NCBI RefSeq assembly: GCF_011397635.1
Contig: NC_064761.1
Location: 27,507,643-27,571,642 of the forward strand
DNA from: Epinephelus fuscoguttatus
Taxonomy: Eukaryota > Chordata > Actinopteri > Perciformes > Serranidae
Reading direction: 5' to 3'
Length of the DNA stretch: 64,000 nucleotides
Made by a program: the position numbers and the translations under genes. Shown here piece by piece: positions 44,701 to 56,200 of this stretch (positions within the stretch are counted from its first letter, which is position 1; each line of letters opens with the position of its first letter). The notes beneath the pieces are model-generated. The model had not been told where the DNA came from. It did not search any database and worked only from the letters and a program-made list of their open reading frames with translations.

Positions 44701-46560
44701 GAAGAATGACTGTAACGACACTGTAGCAGCAGTTTTTATCTTCATAGATGGAATCACATTGGTAGGCAACAGCTGGAGTCCATGTTTTCTTCCTGTCAGC
44801 TGATGTCATTCATACACTGCAAAACATTCCAACTGGATACACAAAAAGCCTGTTTATACCTGCTGACAGTTGCGTTAACGTCAACCCGCACGTCATGGCC
44901 CATACAGACACAAACAAGTCAAGGGAGATTGACAAGACAGAGACCTGATGAAGGTCACTCAGGCTTAAATAAAGCCATATTGTGAACTTTACTGTCCATT
45001 CAAGCAATTATTTGTCAAGTAGGAAAACGACTGTGGCTTTTGTTCTGTAGGCCGACATTGTTGTTTGTTTTGTACGCTGAAGATTGCATGGTTGCAGCTG
45101 CTGTCATATTCATTACACCCTTATAAATAATTTTCCCAACCAAAGCTGTCACGTGTTAAGAGGTGCACCAGTGCAGTGAAATTTACTGCTGCTGAGAGAG
45201 AGTGACCTCTGTACTGGAGTCCAATCTGCCCAGTTGCACACACACACAGTGACAGGGCTAACTTTTAGCATCACAGTTACGTAACGGTTATCAATAGGTT
45301 TGTTTTTTTTGAGTCGAGTCATTTACTGTCAGTGTGAGTTTGGGACCGTTTAATAGCTGCTGCTGTTGTGTTAGCTTGTGCTAACTGAGCAGACATTAAA
45401 CTAGCTGTTCACCGGGAGTAGAGAGGCTCCAGAGACGGTCCTTCAGCTCTACACTGTGCAACTGCACCAACAGAAGTTTTTTTTAATCTAATGGAGCATC
45501 AGATGAGCAAGGACGTCAGCTGAGTAGGCAGTCATTTGACCTGGCCTTGGACATACTTGCGTTCACACATTTATGTAGCACCTATTGCTGCTTTATATTT
45601 AAAAAGACATGGAAATCTCACGTTTTACAATATGGGACCTTTAAAGACAGTATGCAAAAAGAAGTTGCCATTATTATTATGTCATTATTTGCCAACCCTA
45701 ATCTGTGATCGCTGAAACGATGCAGTCAGTGTAAACACCTACAGAGATTCCACATCATGTTTCTGACATGCCTGTTGTCTCTACAGTAACATTGGTGGGG
45801 CAACAATCAACGACGTAGCGCTGGACTTCTGGCACTCGGGTCAAAATCGAGAGGACATCGGTATGGAAGACTTGGAGCATCGGCTACGAGCTGAAACTAT
45901 GGAGTCTCATGGTATGCTGCAGTGCTCGCTTTACATTTCTCAGCTGCTCACCAGATGTTCAGCTCTGTTCAGCAGTGGCTTATATGTTTACTTCTGCTCT
46001 CTGCCATTTCAACATGGACAGGAAGTGAACAAATCTTGTGTTACTGAGTGAGCTGCAAACTTCTTTTTACATGTGTGGTGGTGTGTGAGGGTTAAAGTTA
46101 CTCTACTGTTGAAATTGATAAAGATAATTAGCTGAAAGCTGCGAGCATAGCGCTGCAGATTGCAGTATTGATTCTTGGCTGTATCCGTGATATAAGCAGC
46201 CCTCTTACATTAAAGTGAGTCTTTTCTATCTTATTATAAGGCATTGATTTGTGGAGCTTTAACTGTGTTTGGGGATTCCTAAGCAATTTCTTTGCATGGT
46301 TCTCTGTTGTAGGTGGGTTTGCTCAGAGTGAACTGATGTCTGGCCACTTGATCGACTTCTTTGTGCCGTTCCTGCCTCTGGAGTACCGCCATGTCAAGCT
46401 CTGTGCACGGGACGCCTACGCAGCGCGAGGTCTGGAGACAGATGAAGCTACGCTGGATGAGGTTGCCAAGGCGATGCTGTATGTCCCCAAAGAGGAACGA
46501 CTGTTCTCAGCCCAGGGATGCAAGTCCATACCTCAGAGGATCAACTTCTTTCTCCCGTAG
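37370..46560 (+). CDS. tor3a: torsin-3A, AAA+ ATPase of the ER lumen, 6 exons
   Basis: Exons 37370-37535, 37705-37827, 39836-40101, 43402-43577, 45787-45911 and 46313-46560 (TAG), all GT-AG and in phase, give 367 residues (human about 397). The start ATG is followed by a short signal-peptide-like stretch ([16 protein letters not shown]). Before the ATPase is a cysteine cluster [18 protein letters not shown] typical of TOR3A. Walker A is GWSGTGKN (about 139-146), Walker B TLFIFDE (about 202-208), sensor 1 FLFLSN (about 240-245) and the torsin C-terminal GCK is at about 354-356 in [15 protein letters not shown]. Torsins lack an arginine finger and need LAP1/LULL1-type partners for ATP hydrolysis (family knowledge). 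The first exon's frame is under 60 codons. The 3'UTR probably ends after AATAAA at 47590-47595. Confidence 0.96.
39346..39556 (-). repeat. 211-bp repeat, copy A (inverted relative to copy B)
   Basis: The reverse complement of 39346-39556 matches 44455-44665 over the whole length, with about 13 differences by eye. Similarity stops abruptly on both sides. Copy A is in tor3a intron 2 and copy B in intron 4. No TIR or domain was recognised. Confidence 0.9.
40645..41134 (+). pseudogene. non-LTR retrotransposon reverse-transcriptase fragment
   Basis: One frame reads [11 protein letters not shown], then [20 protein letters not shown], a stop (40881-40883), [10 protein letters not shown], a second stop, then [20 protein letters not shown] and SLRDRVRRS. 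This is the C-terminal part of a fish LINE ORF2. It is truncated at both ends: the right end breaks in the 'RWLGH...PPGR' region where the Harbinger element begins. It is in tor3a intron 3. Confidence 0.85.
41329..41580 (+). pseudogene. PIF/Harbinger transposase, N-terminal fragment
   Basis: From ATG 41329: a short acidic start, then [20 protein letters not shown] followed by [15 protein letters not shown]. This is the conserved N-terminal block of Harbinger/HARBI1-type nucleases. After about residue 84 the similarity ends, and no catalytic DDE region is present. A microsatellite and stop follow. It is non-functional. Confidence 0.8.
41963..42000. repeat. GC-rich hairpin inside Harbinger remnant
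   Basis: Arms CAGGGAGAGAGC (41963-41974) and GCTCTCTCCCTG (41989-42000) are exact complements. The loop contains the small palindrome CTCGCGAG. Confidence 0.85.
42284..42418 (-). pseudogene. MADF-domain protein of Harbinger element, N-terminal fragment
   Basis: Reading leftwards from ATG at 42418: [17 protein letters not shown] and then RHYPNRD, the start of an MADF/Myb-like DNA-binding domain. The partner protein of PIF/Harbinger transposons carries this domain. The frame then runs into unrelated AT-rich sequence and stops at 42284. The open frame extends upstream to 42787, but that part is TIR and flanking sequence. Confidence 0.7.
42700..42830. repeat. dispersed 'TTCCATGACTT' repeat
   Basis: Repeated words TTCCATGACTT (42711, 42750) and CCCATGACCGTGAGAATCCT near the right end are typical of a fish repeat. 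It is short and non-coding. Confidence 0.45.
42903..43235 (+). mobile_element. tRNA-derived SINE
   Basis: An A-box-like TGCAGTGGTTAGC (42916-42928) and a B box GGTTCGAACC (42956-42965) form a pol III promoter. The body has GAGTTTGCATGTTCTCCCTG, CATGCAGGTTAATTGGTGAC and TGTCCAGGGTGTACCCTGCC, and the tail GGCTGGGATAGGCTCCAGCG then AGGATAAGCGG. This is a very common teleost SINE. A block usually found before CATGCAGG is shortened here. It is in tor3a intron 3. Confidence 0.88.
44039..44300. repeat. dispersed percomorph repeat ('CTCCCCAAAAAAACCC' type)
   Basis: Contains TTTATTTATAAAGCCCAATA, CACAATTTGCCTCACAGGGC, GCGGATAAGGAAAAACTCCC, AAACCTCAGGAAGAGCAACT and GACGGACAGACGTGCAATAG, a text I recognise as abundant across percomorph fish genomes. 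It is nested in the hAT-like element. Confidence 0.75.
44455..44665 (+). repeat. 211-bp repeat, copy B (inverted partner of 39346-39556)
   Basis: See copy A. It starts CACACTATACCAAATACGTG and ends ACTCAGTATTAACATC. It lies within the hAT-like element of tor3a intron 4. Confidence 0.9.
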
Positions 46561-47880
46561 AAGGAGACACAGACAGACAGAGAGACCTGGAGGAGGTGTG
46601 AGATTGCTTTACCAGCCCATCTGCATACAGAGCCACAGAAGAGACGTGTCTTCTCTGCTCCGCTCTACGTACTCTCCCCCTACAGATCGTGTCTGTCCAG
46701 GTCCCTCAGAGAAGGCCAGACAGCAGGGCTGATCCGGTATGAGAGGGGAAAGCAGCACGACCCACCCTGAAGACATGAGAAGTGCCAGACGGTCATCCTG
46801 TGCAGTGTGGCTGCTCCTCTACACCTGCCCGGCCTGAATCTTCACAGTATTAAGACGAAGAATTAAACAGTTTGAGTGGTTGTGCAGTGTTAGTCATAGA
46901 GAGGTACTGAGACATATTTTGTCACACTATTTATATCTGTCCGCCTCGGCCAAAATCCTGCACTGTTTTTTTTAAGTTCATACGTCATGTGTTCGTATTT
47001 GCATGTCAGACATTGTGTTTATATCAGCACTGTTTATTTATTGACATCATTTGTGCCATATTTGAGCATCTAAATGCAACAGATTATTTTTTGTGGAGTT
47101 GTCTGAATGCACATTGGTGGTACTGTAAGGTTTTGGTTAATATTAATGGCACGAGTGTGAACAGCATGGAGTGTGTAACAGCGGACGTACAGGCTACTGT
47201 GATGCAAATATTACTTGAAACTGTTACTGGAAACTGTGTGAGAGTACAGGTGTCCAAAGCAATGCATTTATTTGAAGGTTTTATTTTTTATGTGTAAATA
47301 TTTTTAGTAACAGTGCTTTTAATAATTTATTTTTTATTGTCTGTAATTTCATTGTTTCATATGATCCTGTTACATGTCCTGGTGGCGTCATCTTTACGTA
47401 ATATATTGCTGTTGATTTAGGGCATAGTTAAGAAATGTAATTTTATTCACTGACTTGATTTAATGCTTTCATTCACGCGTTTCACATCCTCTCACACAGA
47501 GATTGGCAGTTTTAGTGATTTGAGTGCCAAAACTCAGGGTCACATAACAAGAAGAACGTGAAAAGAAATGTCAGAAATGGTTTTAAGAAAATAAACATCC
47601 ACTGTAAACCAACAAAAAGTGTTTGTTTTAAATGAGTGCAGTCATTGTAGGGAATTCATTTGTCATAAACTGAGCAATTTCAGTGATGCATGAATTTAAA
47701 AAAAAAAACCTTGGTTAATCCATCAAAAGAACAATAAGTAGCTACCTTTTTTTTTTTACTTTTTTTTATTTAATAATTACCCTTTGTGTAGTCTTCCAAG
47801 ACAATAAATGGATTACATTTATATTTTAAGCTTTGGTTGGACAAAACAAGACAGTTTAAACATGACAAATTGAAAAAAGA
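46561..47880 (+). other. tor3a: tor3a 3'UTR and flank
   Basis: After the TAG at 46558-46560 there is no further gene. AATAAA at 47590-47595 is the best poly(A) signal. A poly-A and a poly-T run follow at about 47698 and 47751. Confidence 0.55.
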
Positions 47881-47889
47881 AATTGTGTG

Positions 47890-49000
47890 TATTTTATGTT
47901 ATTTCTGACCTTCAGCATTAGCTCTGTTGAGCTGGAAATTAAATTTTATGGAACTCTAGGCAGGGGGAGACTGGAAACTTTATTAACACTGTTAAATAAA
48001 GCTCTTGTAGATGTACATTTCAGGCAAGATACAGTAGATATGTCATGCTCAATATTCAGACATTCACACCAAAAACTGATGCAGAAAATGCACATGTGTT
48101 TGACACTCAAAATTTCCTGGCAGAGGACACCCAAACCTCCCATTTCACGCTTGTTCCCCTCAGTGTTGAAATGGCACATGCGCCTGTGATCAGCAGAGTG
48201 TTTAATGATAAAAATGATTGGTTAGGGGTGAAGTTATTGATAAACTCAATTTGATTTTTGATGTCCACCTTAAACCTGGGCCTGAGGTTCTGCTCCTTGG
48301 CTTACCTAGCCTCCAGATTAAAGGCTCCTATCAAAGAAAGCTGTTCAATATTCTTACATTTGCTGCCCGGAAAAATATACTGTTTAAATGGATTGATAAT
48401 ACACTTCCTACAATTATAGGATGGCATAAACTGATATTTGAGTTAATACCAATGGAATATTTAACATACAGATTCAAATGTAAAACGGCAGTTTTCTTTG
48501 GGACTTGGACCCCCTTCTTTGGATATGTTGGTAAAAGACTCACAAATATTATCTTAAAGGGAATGATTGACTGCAATACTGTTAATTGGCAAGATGACAT
48601 CTTTGGGTCATAGGGTCAGATTTCTACTTGCTTGGTGATCAGTCATCATTTATTTATTACTCATATTTTGTCTTATGAAATTTGTTAGAAAATTTTAATA
48701 CTTTTTGAAAGCATGCATCCTTTTTTCACTTATTTCTCTCAAGACTGTTGGTTGTTGCATCACTGTCAATTGTAATTGTAATGGACTGAGCGCTCCTATA
48801 TGTGCATATGTTTATATGGGTGCTATGACACCTCCCACCGTATACCTATACACCTGTCCTAGTAGGTAGTGGGCTATGTATCTTATGTCAAAGATTTCAG
48901 TAAGATGTGTAACTCCCGTGGCCATTGTTTGTTTGTTGGTAATGTTTGTTTTGTTTTGTATGTTTATTGGAAAATTGTAATCAAAATATCTATAAAAAAA
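47890..49000 (+). mobile_element. 5'-truncated L1-type LINE, 3' end
   Basis: A frame at 48218-48613 reads GSYQRKLFNILTFAARKNIL, then FKWIDNTLPTIIGWHKLIFE, then PMEYLTYRFK, the C-terminal part of a fish L1-type ORF2. The sequence ends in an A-rich tail at 48990-49005. The part before about 48210 is decayed and its start is uncertain. It is not functional. Confidence 0.75.
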
Positions 49001-49224
49001 AAAATAATTATTGGTTATTGCAGCCCTACAAAAATCTTAAAGCCCCCGTGCACTCAAAAATGTGTCTTTTCTTATTGCTTCTTCAGGTGGATGTTTGAAC
49101 TTCATTGTGCAGAATAATACACATGCAGCGTTTGACACTAGAAGGACTCTACATTCATCTGCTGAAGGGGGAAAGTTTCTCTTTGCTCACCTTTATATCA
49201 GAGTTTAACATTTGAATATAATTT

Positions 49225-49585
49225 GCAGTGTTGGGAAGGCTACTTTTGAAATGCAATATGTCACACATTACTAGTTACCCTGTTAAAATGTAATAATGTG
49301 ACTATTGTAATTATTCCATCAAAGTAATATATAACTCACTACATTTGATTACTATGCAATGACTTTATTGACAGTTGTTTCAAGCTGGGCAAAAGCTGAT
49401 AAATGTCCGGAAACAGGTCATGCCAATAGAAGACATTCCTGCTTGGTGAATAGATGCAAAACAACAAAATGAATGTACATTTGATTAGTAACCAATATTT
49501 AATCATAGATTTTATTTCTTATCAACTGTAACTCATTGCAATTACATTTAATTTGTAATTTACATGCTTGTTACTCCCCAACACA
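49225..49585. mobile_element. MITE ('GTTGGGAAGGCTACTTTTGA' family)
   Basis: The left end GTGTTGGGAAGGCTACTTTT and the right end TTACTCCCCAACAC are inverted. The interior is rich in 'gtaattacatt' words. It lies between tor3a and the calreticulin gene. Confidence 0.6.
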
Positions 49586-49944
49586 GATTATTTGTGACAT
49601 CACAACTATCTTGAAAGCCCATCATGGTCCAATGTGGAGTAGGTGCAATCTTGAAAACCCTTAGGTAGTTTTTTAATTGTTTTTGGGAGGGGAAACAGAC
49701 ACATTGTTATTTAAAACAGTATTTTTATATGTCAAAACATGTCTGGAGAGAGCTGTATGTTGACTTATTTTTAATTAGACTAGCTGTAGATACGTTTAAA
49801 ACTGCCATATCGTATATTTTACATTGATTTATTCCTGTTTATTGTGATTTTCCTCCTCTCCTTGATGCATCTGATTCACATGGATGTATTATTAGATGAT
49901 TCACCCGGCGCATCACTCTTTCTTGGGCGTGTATCAAGCAAACG

Positions 49945-49963
49945 CGTGGTCTGCTCCCATTGG
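49945..49963 (-). promoter_or_regulatory. calr4: ER stress response element (ERSE), perfect match
   Basis: CGTGG (49945-49949), nine bases, ATTGG (49959-49963): on the minus strand this is CCAAT-N9-CCACG, the exact ERSE bound by NF-Y plus ATF6. It is 278 bases before the calreticulin ATG. Further CCAAT/ATTGG boxes lie at about 50000 and 50048. ERSE control is established for mammalian calreticulin. Confidence 0.85.
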
Positions 49964-50240
49964 CTGCATCACGTGTCCGTCAAGATTCTCTCTCCTTTGA
50001 TTGGCCGAGCGGAGCAACGCTTCCTTATTGAGATTCGGAGCCGCCGTCCAATCAGATTCAGACATCTGTTCGGAGGCGAGAGGAGAGCGGCGGCGGTGTC
50101 TCAGCGTTTTCACTGTAACATTACTGTATGAGAGACTGGACCGACTAACAACGCCTGCTACAAGGTGTAGCACATTATAGAGACGTGTTTGTAATTATAT
50201 ATTTTTATTTTTATTTGGCGGGGTGCTCGAGCTCGTCACA

Positions 50241-53200
50241 ATGACAGCCCTGTCGCTGCTTTTGATGGCCGTGTCGGCCGCATCTGTACTGGCCGAGTCC
50301 ACTGTGTATTTGCGAGAGCAATTTGAAGATGGGGGTGAGGTCATTTTGTTTATTTAATTATACATTATTAGACTGTTTTGATTTGTTGAAACTGTAATTG
50401 TATCACATATTACAATACTGAATCAGTGCATGAGTGGATATTCCTCATGTTGGGTGTTTGCATTGATTTTATTTTTTACATGACAGCTCATAATTAACGA
50501 TTTCTGTGTTGCAGTGTTTGCGTACATCTCAGTTTTACATGCATTAAGTCTGCACAGGCACCATTTGTATTTTGACCCCTCATCTTCCCTCTCCTCATCT
50601 CCATTTTACCCCCCAGCTACCATCAAACCCCGTCTGCCTCCCCATCCCCCTCCTGCACATCTCCCCCCGGTCATCCTCTGTTACCCCTCTTTACCTAGCT
50701 GTCTTATTCATTCATCACCAGCCTCCTAACAATACACAGTATAGATAGTGAAGGCGATCACCCAGAGCCTGTCCCTGCAGCGTAACACATTCCCAGTGCA
50801 CCTGCACTGATGCATCATCAGTGGTGGATTAGCAGCTTGTGAGTGTGTTCACAGTGGCTGGCTGTGCAGCTGAACCTACACTTGTTTGTGCAGATGCCTG
50901 GAAGAGTCGCTGGGTGGAATCCAAGCACAAGTCAGACTACGGCAAGTGGGTCCTGTCTGCAGGGAAGTTCTACGGAGACGCAGAGAAAGACAAAGGTGAG
51001 AGGAAAGGTTAAATCGTACCCACCCAGTGTGGAGCTATGTAAGCTGGTAAACGCCCACATCCCACATTGTTTTGGGTGTGTTTTATAGGATAAGGGTGGG
51101 TGTCCTAAGGGTGTGTGTTTGTCTGCGGTCTGTGTTGAGGAGGTTTAGTGGAAGATTTGACCAAGACTTAACAATGTGGTGCTTGAATAGGATTAAATTA
51201 GGTGTTGATTGTGGTCTTCAAAGGAACATTTCTCTTGATACTTTAGTTGTTAATGTGACTTTTGCAAGTGGCACAATATAAATGAGTTTTGTAAGTAAAA
51301 TCAAAATGTACACATGCAACTCTTTCCACCTGAATGGGAGATTAAAGCTGGAAGGCGGTGACATTTTTTGAAGTTGTAATCGACACTGAACTAGTGACTA
51401 ACGAGTCAATGGGCTCATATGTTACAATTGTTTTTAGATATTTTACCCAGATTAGAATACTCTGAATGTGGAGCTTCTAGCTGTGACTCTAAAACTGCTC
51501 TTATCCCGGTGAAATCATCATGGTATGTCCTGTCAGAGTGTCTCAGAATTGTTCCAATTGTAACTTTCTGTGGCGCAACTTCAGTATTTGTCCCATGACA
51601 CAACAGGCTTTCTCTCTGCTGTATAACTTGAGAAGAGACTTATTCAAATTCACAAATTCAAACCAGTCTGAACAACAATTTGATAAAAACAACATTGGTG
51701 ACTTTCACTCAATACTGGGTCTTTCCTTCATGCAGAAACATTGCAGCAACTTTGTTTTTGTTTTAGGTCTGCAGACGAGCCAGGATGCCCGCTTCTACGC
51801 CTTGTCGTCCCGTTTCGATGACTTCAGCAACCAGGGCGAGACTCTGGTCATCCAGTTCACTGTGAAACATGAGCAGAGCATTGACTGTGGTGGAGGCTAC
51901 ATCAAACTGTTTCCCTCTGGCCTCAACCAGGAGGACATGCACGGAGACTCCGTCTACAACATCATGTTTGGTGAGTGTGGACAGTTTCCTTGACAGTGTC
52001 GGGAGATCTGTGTTGGCATTTTTTTCTCATAATATTTCATTACAGTTAAACAGCTTGTAGTTTGCTTGTACACAGAGACAACTTTTAACTTTCTAAGGCC
52101 CAGTTGGGCAACTGGCTCATAAATCTACTTGTGCAAAGTCAAGTTTTATTTGCTACTACAAATTATTTTATTTATAAGTGGTTATAAAAAAGCAACTAAG
52201 ATGTACCTTTTAAAAACAACCCTGTTTTATCCACCTTGCGTCAAACTGTGCAATAAATAGTTGGAGTTTCTCCCAAATCTTCTAACACCACCCAACTAAA
52301 CTCCTGTTTCCACGGGATAATTAAAACCTGGCTTGTGCTTAATCTGATCAACTTTGTCTTGATCCGCCGCCATTTTCTCACGAGTGCCCAGTCAGTACGG
52401 TACTTTGCATGTGCAACTCTTAACAGGGAAGAAAAGGACGCAAGATGGCTCAGTCTTTAGCTACTTTCATCATCTGCTCTAATGAAAAAAGGTTATTTAA
52501 ATTCTTTTTTTTCTTTCCTGATCAGGCATATGAGTTGTTAGATTTACCAGCCCGTCATGGCATTTTGCTTGCCCCGGGAAATTAGATAATCTTTAATATT
52601 GAGGCCTAATTATTATCCCTTAACTCCTTGTGTTTGCCTAGTTTCGGCTCTTAAATTAAGGACTGGATTCCACATTTTTACTTATTTATTTGTTTCTTGT
52701 TCAGGTCCTGATATTTGCGGCCCCGGCACAAAGAAGGTTCATGTCATTTTCAACTACAAAGGCAAGAACCATCTGATAAACAAGGACATCAGGTGCAAGG
52801 TGAGGCATCCATAATTGGTTCCTGTTGGCATTTTTGTTCATTCCTGCTGCATGAAGCAAAAGTTTATTTCATTACATTAGCATTTTGCAATAACTACATT
52901 GTCTTTCTCACCATGAATCCAAACCACCAAGGACACGTTGAGAGTGCTTTGCATTCTAAACACGTCACATGCAAATCAATGGAGAATAAAATGCAATCAG
53001 AACAGCAGCTAACATTTCTTTTGTGTCTTGCAGGATGATGAGTACACCCACTTGTACACACTGATTGTGAACCCTGACAACACTTACGAGGTCAAGATCG
53101 ACAATAAGAAGGTCGAGTCTGGCAATCTGGAGGATGACTGGGACTTCCTGCCTCCCAAAAAAGTTAAGGACCCTGAAGCAAAAAAGCCAGAGGACTGGGA

Positions 53201-56200
53201 TGACAGGGAGAAGATTCCTGACCCTGATGATAAGAAACCAGAGGTCAGTCTGCTTGAACCACTTTCATAATTCTTTTGAGGCCATTTTTTCCTACTGATA
53301 CACATTTATCTCTTGCTTACAAACAGCATTCACTTCATTTGTATGAAACCTAGAGTGTATGTCTTTGTGAGGTCATGTCCTCCCCTGTGTCTCTTTGGTA
53401 GGACTGGGACAAGCCTGAAAACATCCCAGATCCCGACGCAAAGAAGCCTGATGACTGGGATGAAGAGATGGACGGAGAGTGGGAGCCACCTATGGTCGCT
53501 AACCCTGATTACAAGGTAACAGCAAATAATTATGACAATTAATATACAATATCCAGTCAATAGATGCAAGACACTATTGCTGTGTCTGAACCAACTCCCT
53601 CTTTGCTACTTAGTACTCCATATTGATTTATTTGGGTGTCCAGTATCTCAGTGTGCTGTGGATGTGATGCAAAATTGTGTCATCAAAGACTCCCACAAAA
53701 ACAAAATCAATAATTTCCAGACCATGTGCGCCACTTTTTGCCATAAATCTCACAGTACACAGTATTACGCAATCTGTCAGTGATGAATGAGTAAATAAGG
53801 GAATGATTTTGGGCACAGCCTGTTTCAACACGAGCAATGCTTGAGTTGTAATTGTGCTAAAATATTTACTTTATTGAAAATACACCAAGGGAGGCAGCGA
53901 CACATTGTTGTGTTATTGCCTCATTAAATTTCTAACATGCAATCTGTCCAATTAAATGCAATACTTTATTGCCATGTCAACACAGTTGATAGGAATTTCC
54001 CTCAATTCAGCTCTTAAAAACAGAAATTACACAAGTAAATAAAATATGTGAAATAAGAGCCGTTTCACATTTATACATTCAAACACACATAATATGATAA
54101 CATCCTGAAGTGTTTTGTGCTGCTACGTAACTACTCTTAAAGTACTTGTTGGCCAATACGTGCTCTACTACTATAAGCCCTTGTGTGAGATCGAACAGCC
54201 TCAGGATATGTGCTTTTCCTGAGGCAAGATGCCCTACATCTGAAACTCTGACATCTCCTTCTGAAGGGGAGGGATTTGAAGAGGGAGCTAGCAGGGTGAG
54301 AGGAGTCAGCGATCACCTTCTGCATCATGCGTCTGATTCATGTGGCATGTATGGAGGAGACAGTGGGAAGATCACAGCCAGTGATCTTTGACACTGTGTG
54401 TACGACTCTTACCAACTGTTCCCTTTGAAGGGCAGCTGTGTTGCTAGACCACACTGTGACTGAGAAGGTGACGAGTTGTAGCATTGCCTCCAGTCACCAA
54501 CTTTTTAAGCTGGCGCAGGAAGTGAAGCCTCTTAAGTATGGCATATGGTGGTGCCAAGGAATTTAAAGTGTCACCCCTCCCCACTATCTGGTCACTGATC
54601 ACCAATGGGGAGGACCCCCTTCATTCCTCCGGAAGTCAGTTATCACCTCTTTTGTCCTAAGGCCCAGATACACCAAACTGACATCAAAGAACTAGTGACA
54701 GTGAAGGCCAGCTGTTGCATCACCTCATGTTGCCTGTGTCTTAGTCAAAAAGTTGCACTTGAACACACTGCAGAGACAACAGCCAACGGCCAACTCATGC
54801 ACATGCACCTGCTTGAGAGGAAATAACTCCATAGCAGCAGGGGGCGGTAGTCTGTATTCATTATTAGAGTAAAACCGACAGGACAGATTCAAGACTCTAG
54901 TCAGCCACTTAGCACGGTAACAAGACAACCTGATGTTTAAAGAACAAAGGATATTTTCTGTGTGCTTGCGAATAAAAACACAAAAACAAACCATTCCTGC
55001 TTAAGAGCCTTGTGGCTAAGAAATAATCTTGTTTCGATCTCACGCCCTCTTGACCTTCGTCGTTTGTTTACTTTCCTCACTTCTGTTTCTCTTTTTGTGT
55101 ACTGAGATGAACTGCCAGTCAGAGTAATTTCACTCACTGACAGGCTTTGCTGTCTCAGACACAGATTCAACAAGCTAAATCAGCCAAAAAACAGGTGCCA
55201 AGGGCTGACTAGTGCCAACAGTGTGGGACACACTTCAAAAACTAGGGAGATGGATGCTCACCAGTGGCCAAGGACCAATGGCTGACAATCAGCTTGGTGT
55301 GTCAGGGCCCTTCAGTGAAGTTTAAAACCAGGTTGTCTGTCCCACACCACTCCACTAGGGCCCCCGCCTCAGCCCTGTAGGCGACACCGAGCATGAGCTA
55401 TCTATTTCATTATTTATTCCAAATAAAGCTCTTAATCAGCAGATGTATTTTGTTTTCTGATTCCTCTGACATTAACCAGCCTGTCTGGGTGTTAACAGGG
55501 TGAGTGGAAGCCAAGAGAGATTGACAATCCTGCCTACAAGGGCAAGTGGATCCACCCTGAGATTGACAACCCAGAGTACACAGCCGATTCTGAGATCTAT
55601 AAATACGACAGCATCGGCGTGATTGGACTTGACTTGTGGCAGGTGAGAAGATACTGTCCCTGACTGTCTTTTTTATTGTTTTGCAACTATTTTTATTGGG
55701 GTTAAACATACAGTTAAACATTTGGAAGAAGTATTTTAAGTAGATGTATTAAGGAGACAAAAAATAAATTTGATAAAAAACATAGAAATAAAAGAAAGAA
55801 AAAGAACTAATAGAAACCAAACAAATCCGTGTTTTACAGGTGGATTATCATACAAGTATAGTTAGGTTGCCATACTTAAATTTAGTGCAAGTTCAGTTTA
55901 AAAACAGATGTTGACTGTTTTATTATCTGATTATTAATAAGAGAATTTGCTTAAATGAATGACAGTAAACTAGTATGTGATTTAAACTTGAACATATGCA
56001 TCCAATAGAAACATTTGACTTGCGGCGTGTTGTGCCTTATTTTCAGTTATAGACACAAAGGCTGCAAAGGTTTATGTTTTAAGTGTGTTTCTGGTTCGTA
56101 CACAACTGTTTTCAGTCAGTGTTTCTTTTCATGTAGCTTTTCTTTCACTGGATTTGTTTGCATGACGTACCTGACAGTAAAATGTTGACTTTTTTTTGAT

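Larger units (their letters stand above)
44007..45645. mobile_element. hAT-like non-autonomous transposon, 1.6 kb, with nested repeats
   Basis: Left end TTAAAGGTCCCATATT (44006-44021) and right end AATATGGGACCTTTAA (about 45629-45644) are exact inverse repeats. The interior has no transposase frame. It holds a nested percomorph repeat (44039-44300) and the 211-bp repeat B (44455-44665), and its right third resembles 14690-15540. It is in tor3a intron 4. Confidence 0.75.

Noticed and set aside
44576-44803. 75-codon frame in tor3a intron 4
   Set aside because: It overlaps the 211-bp repeat and transposon interior and has no similarity to torsins.
50514-50729. 71-codon proline-rich frame in calreticulin intron 1
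   Set aside because: It is C-rich intron sequence; exon 1 joins in phase to 50894 without it.
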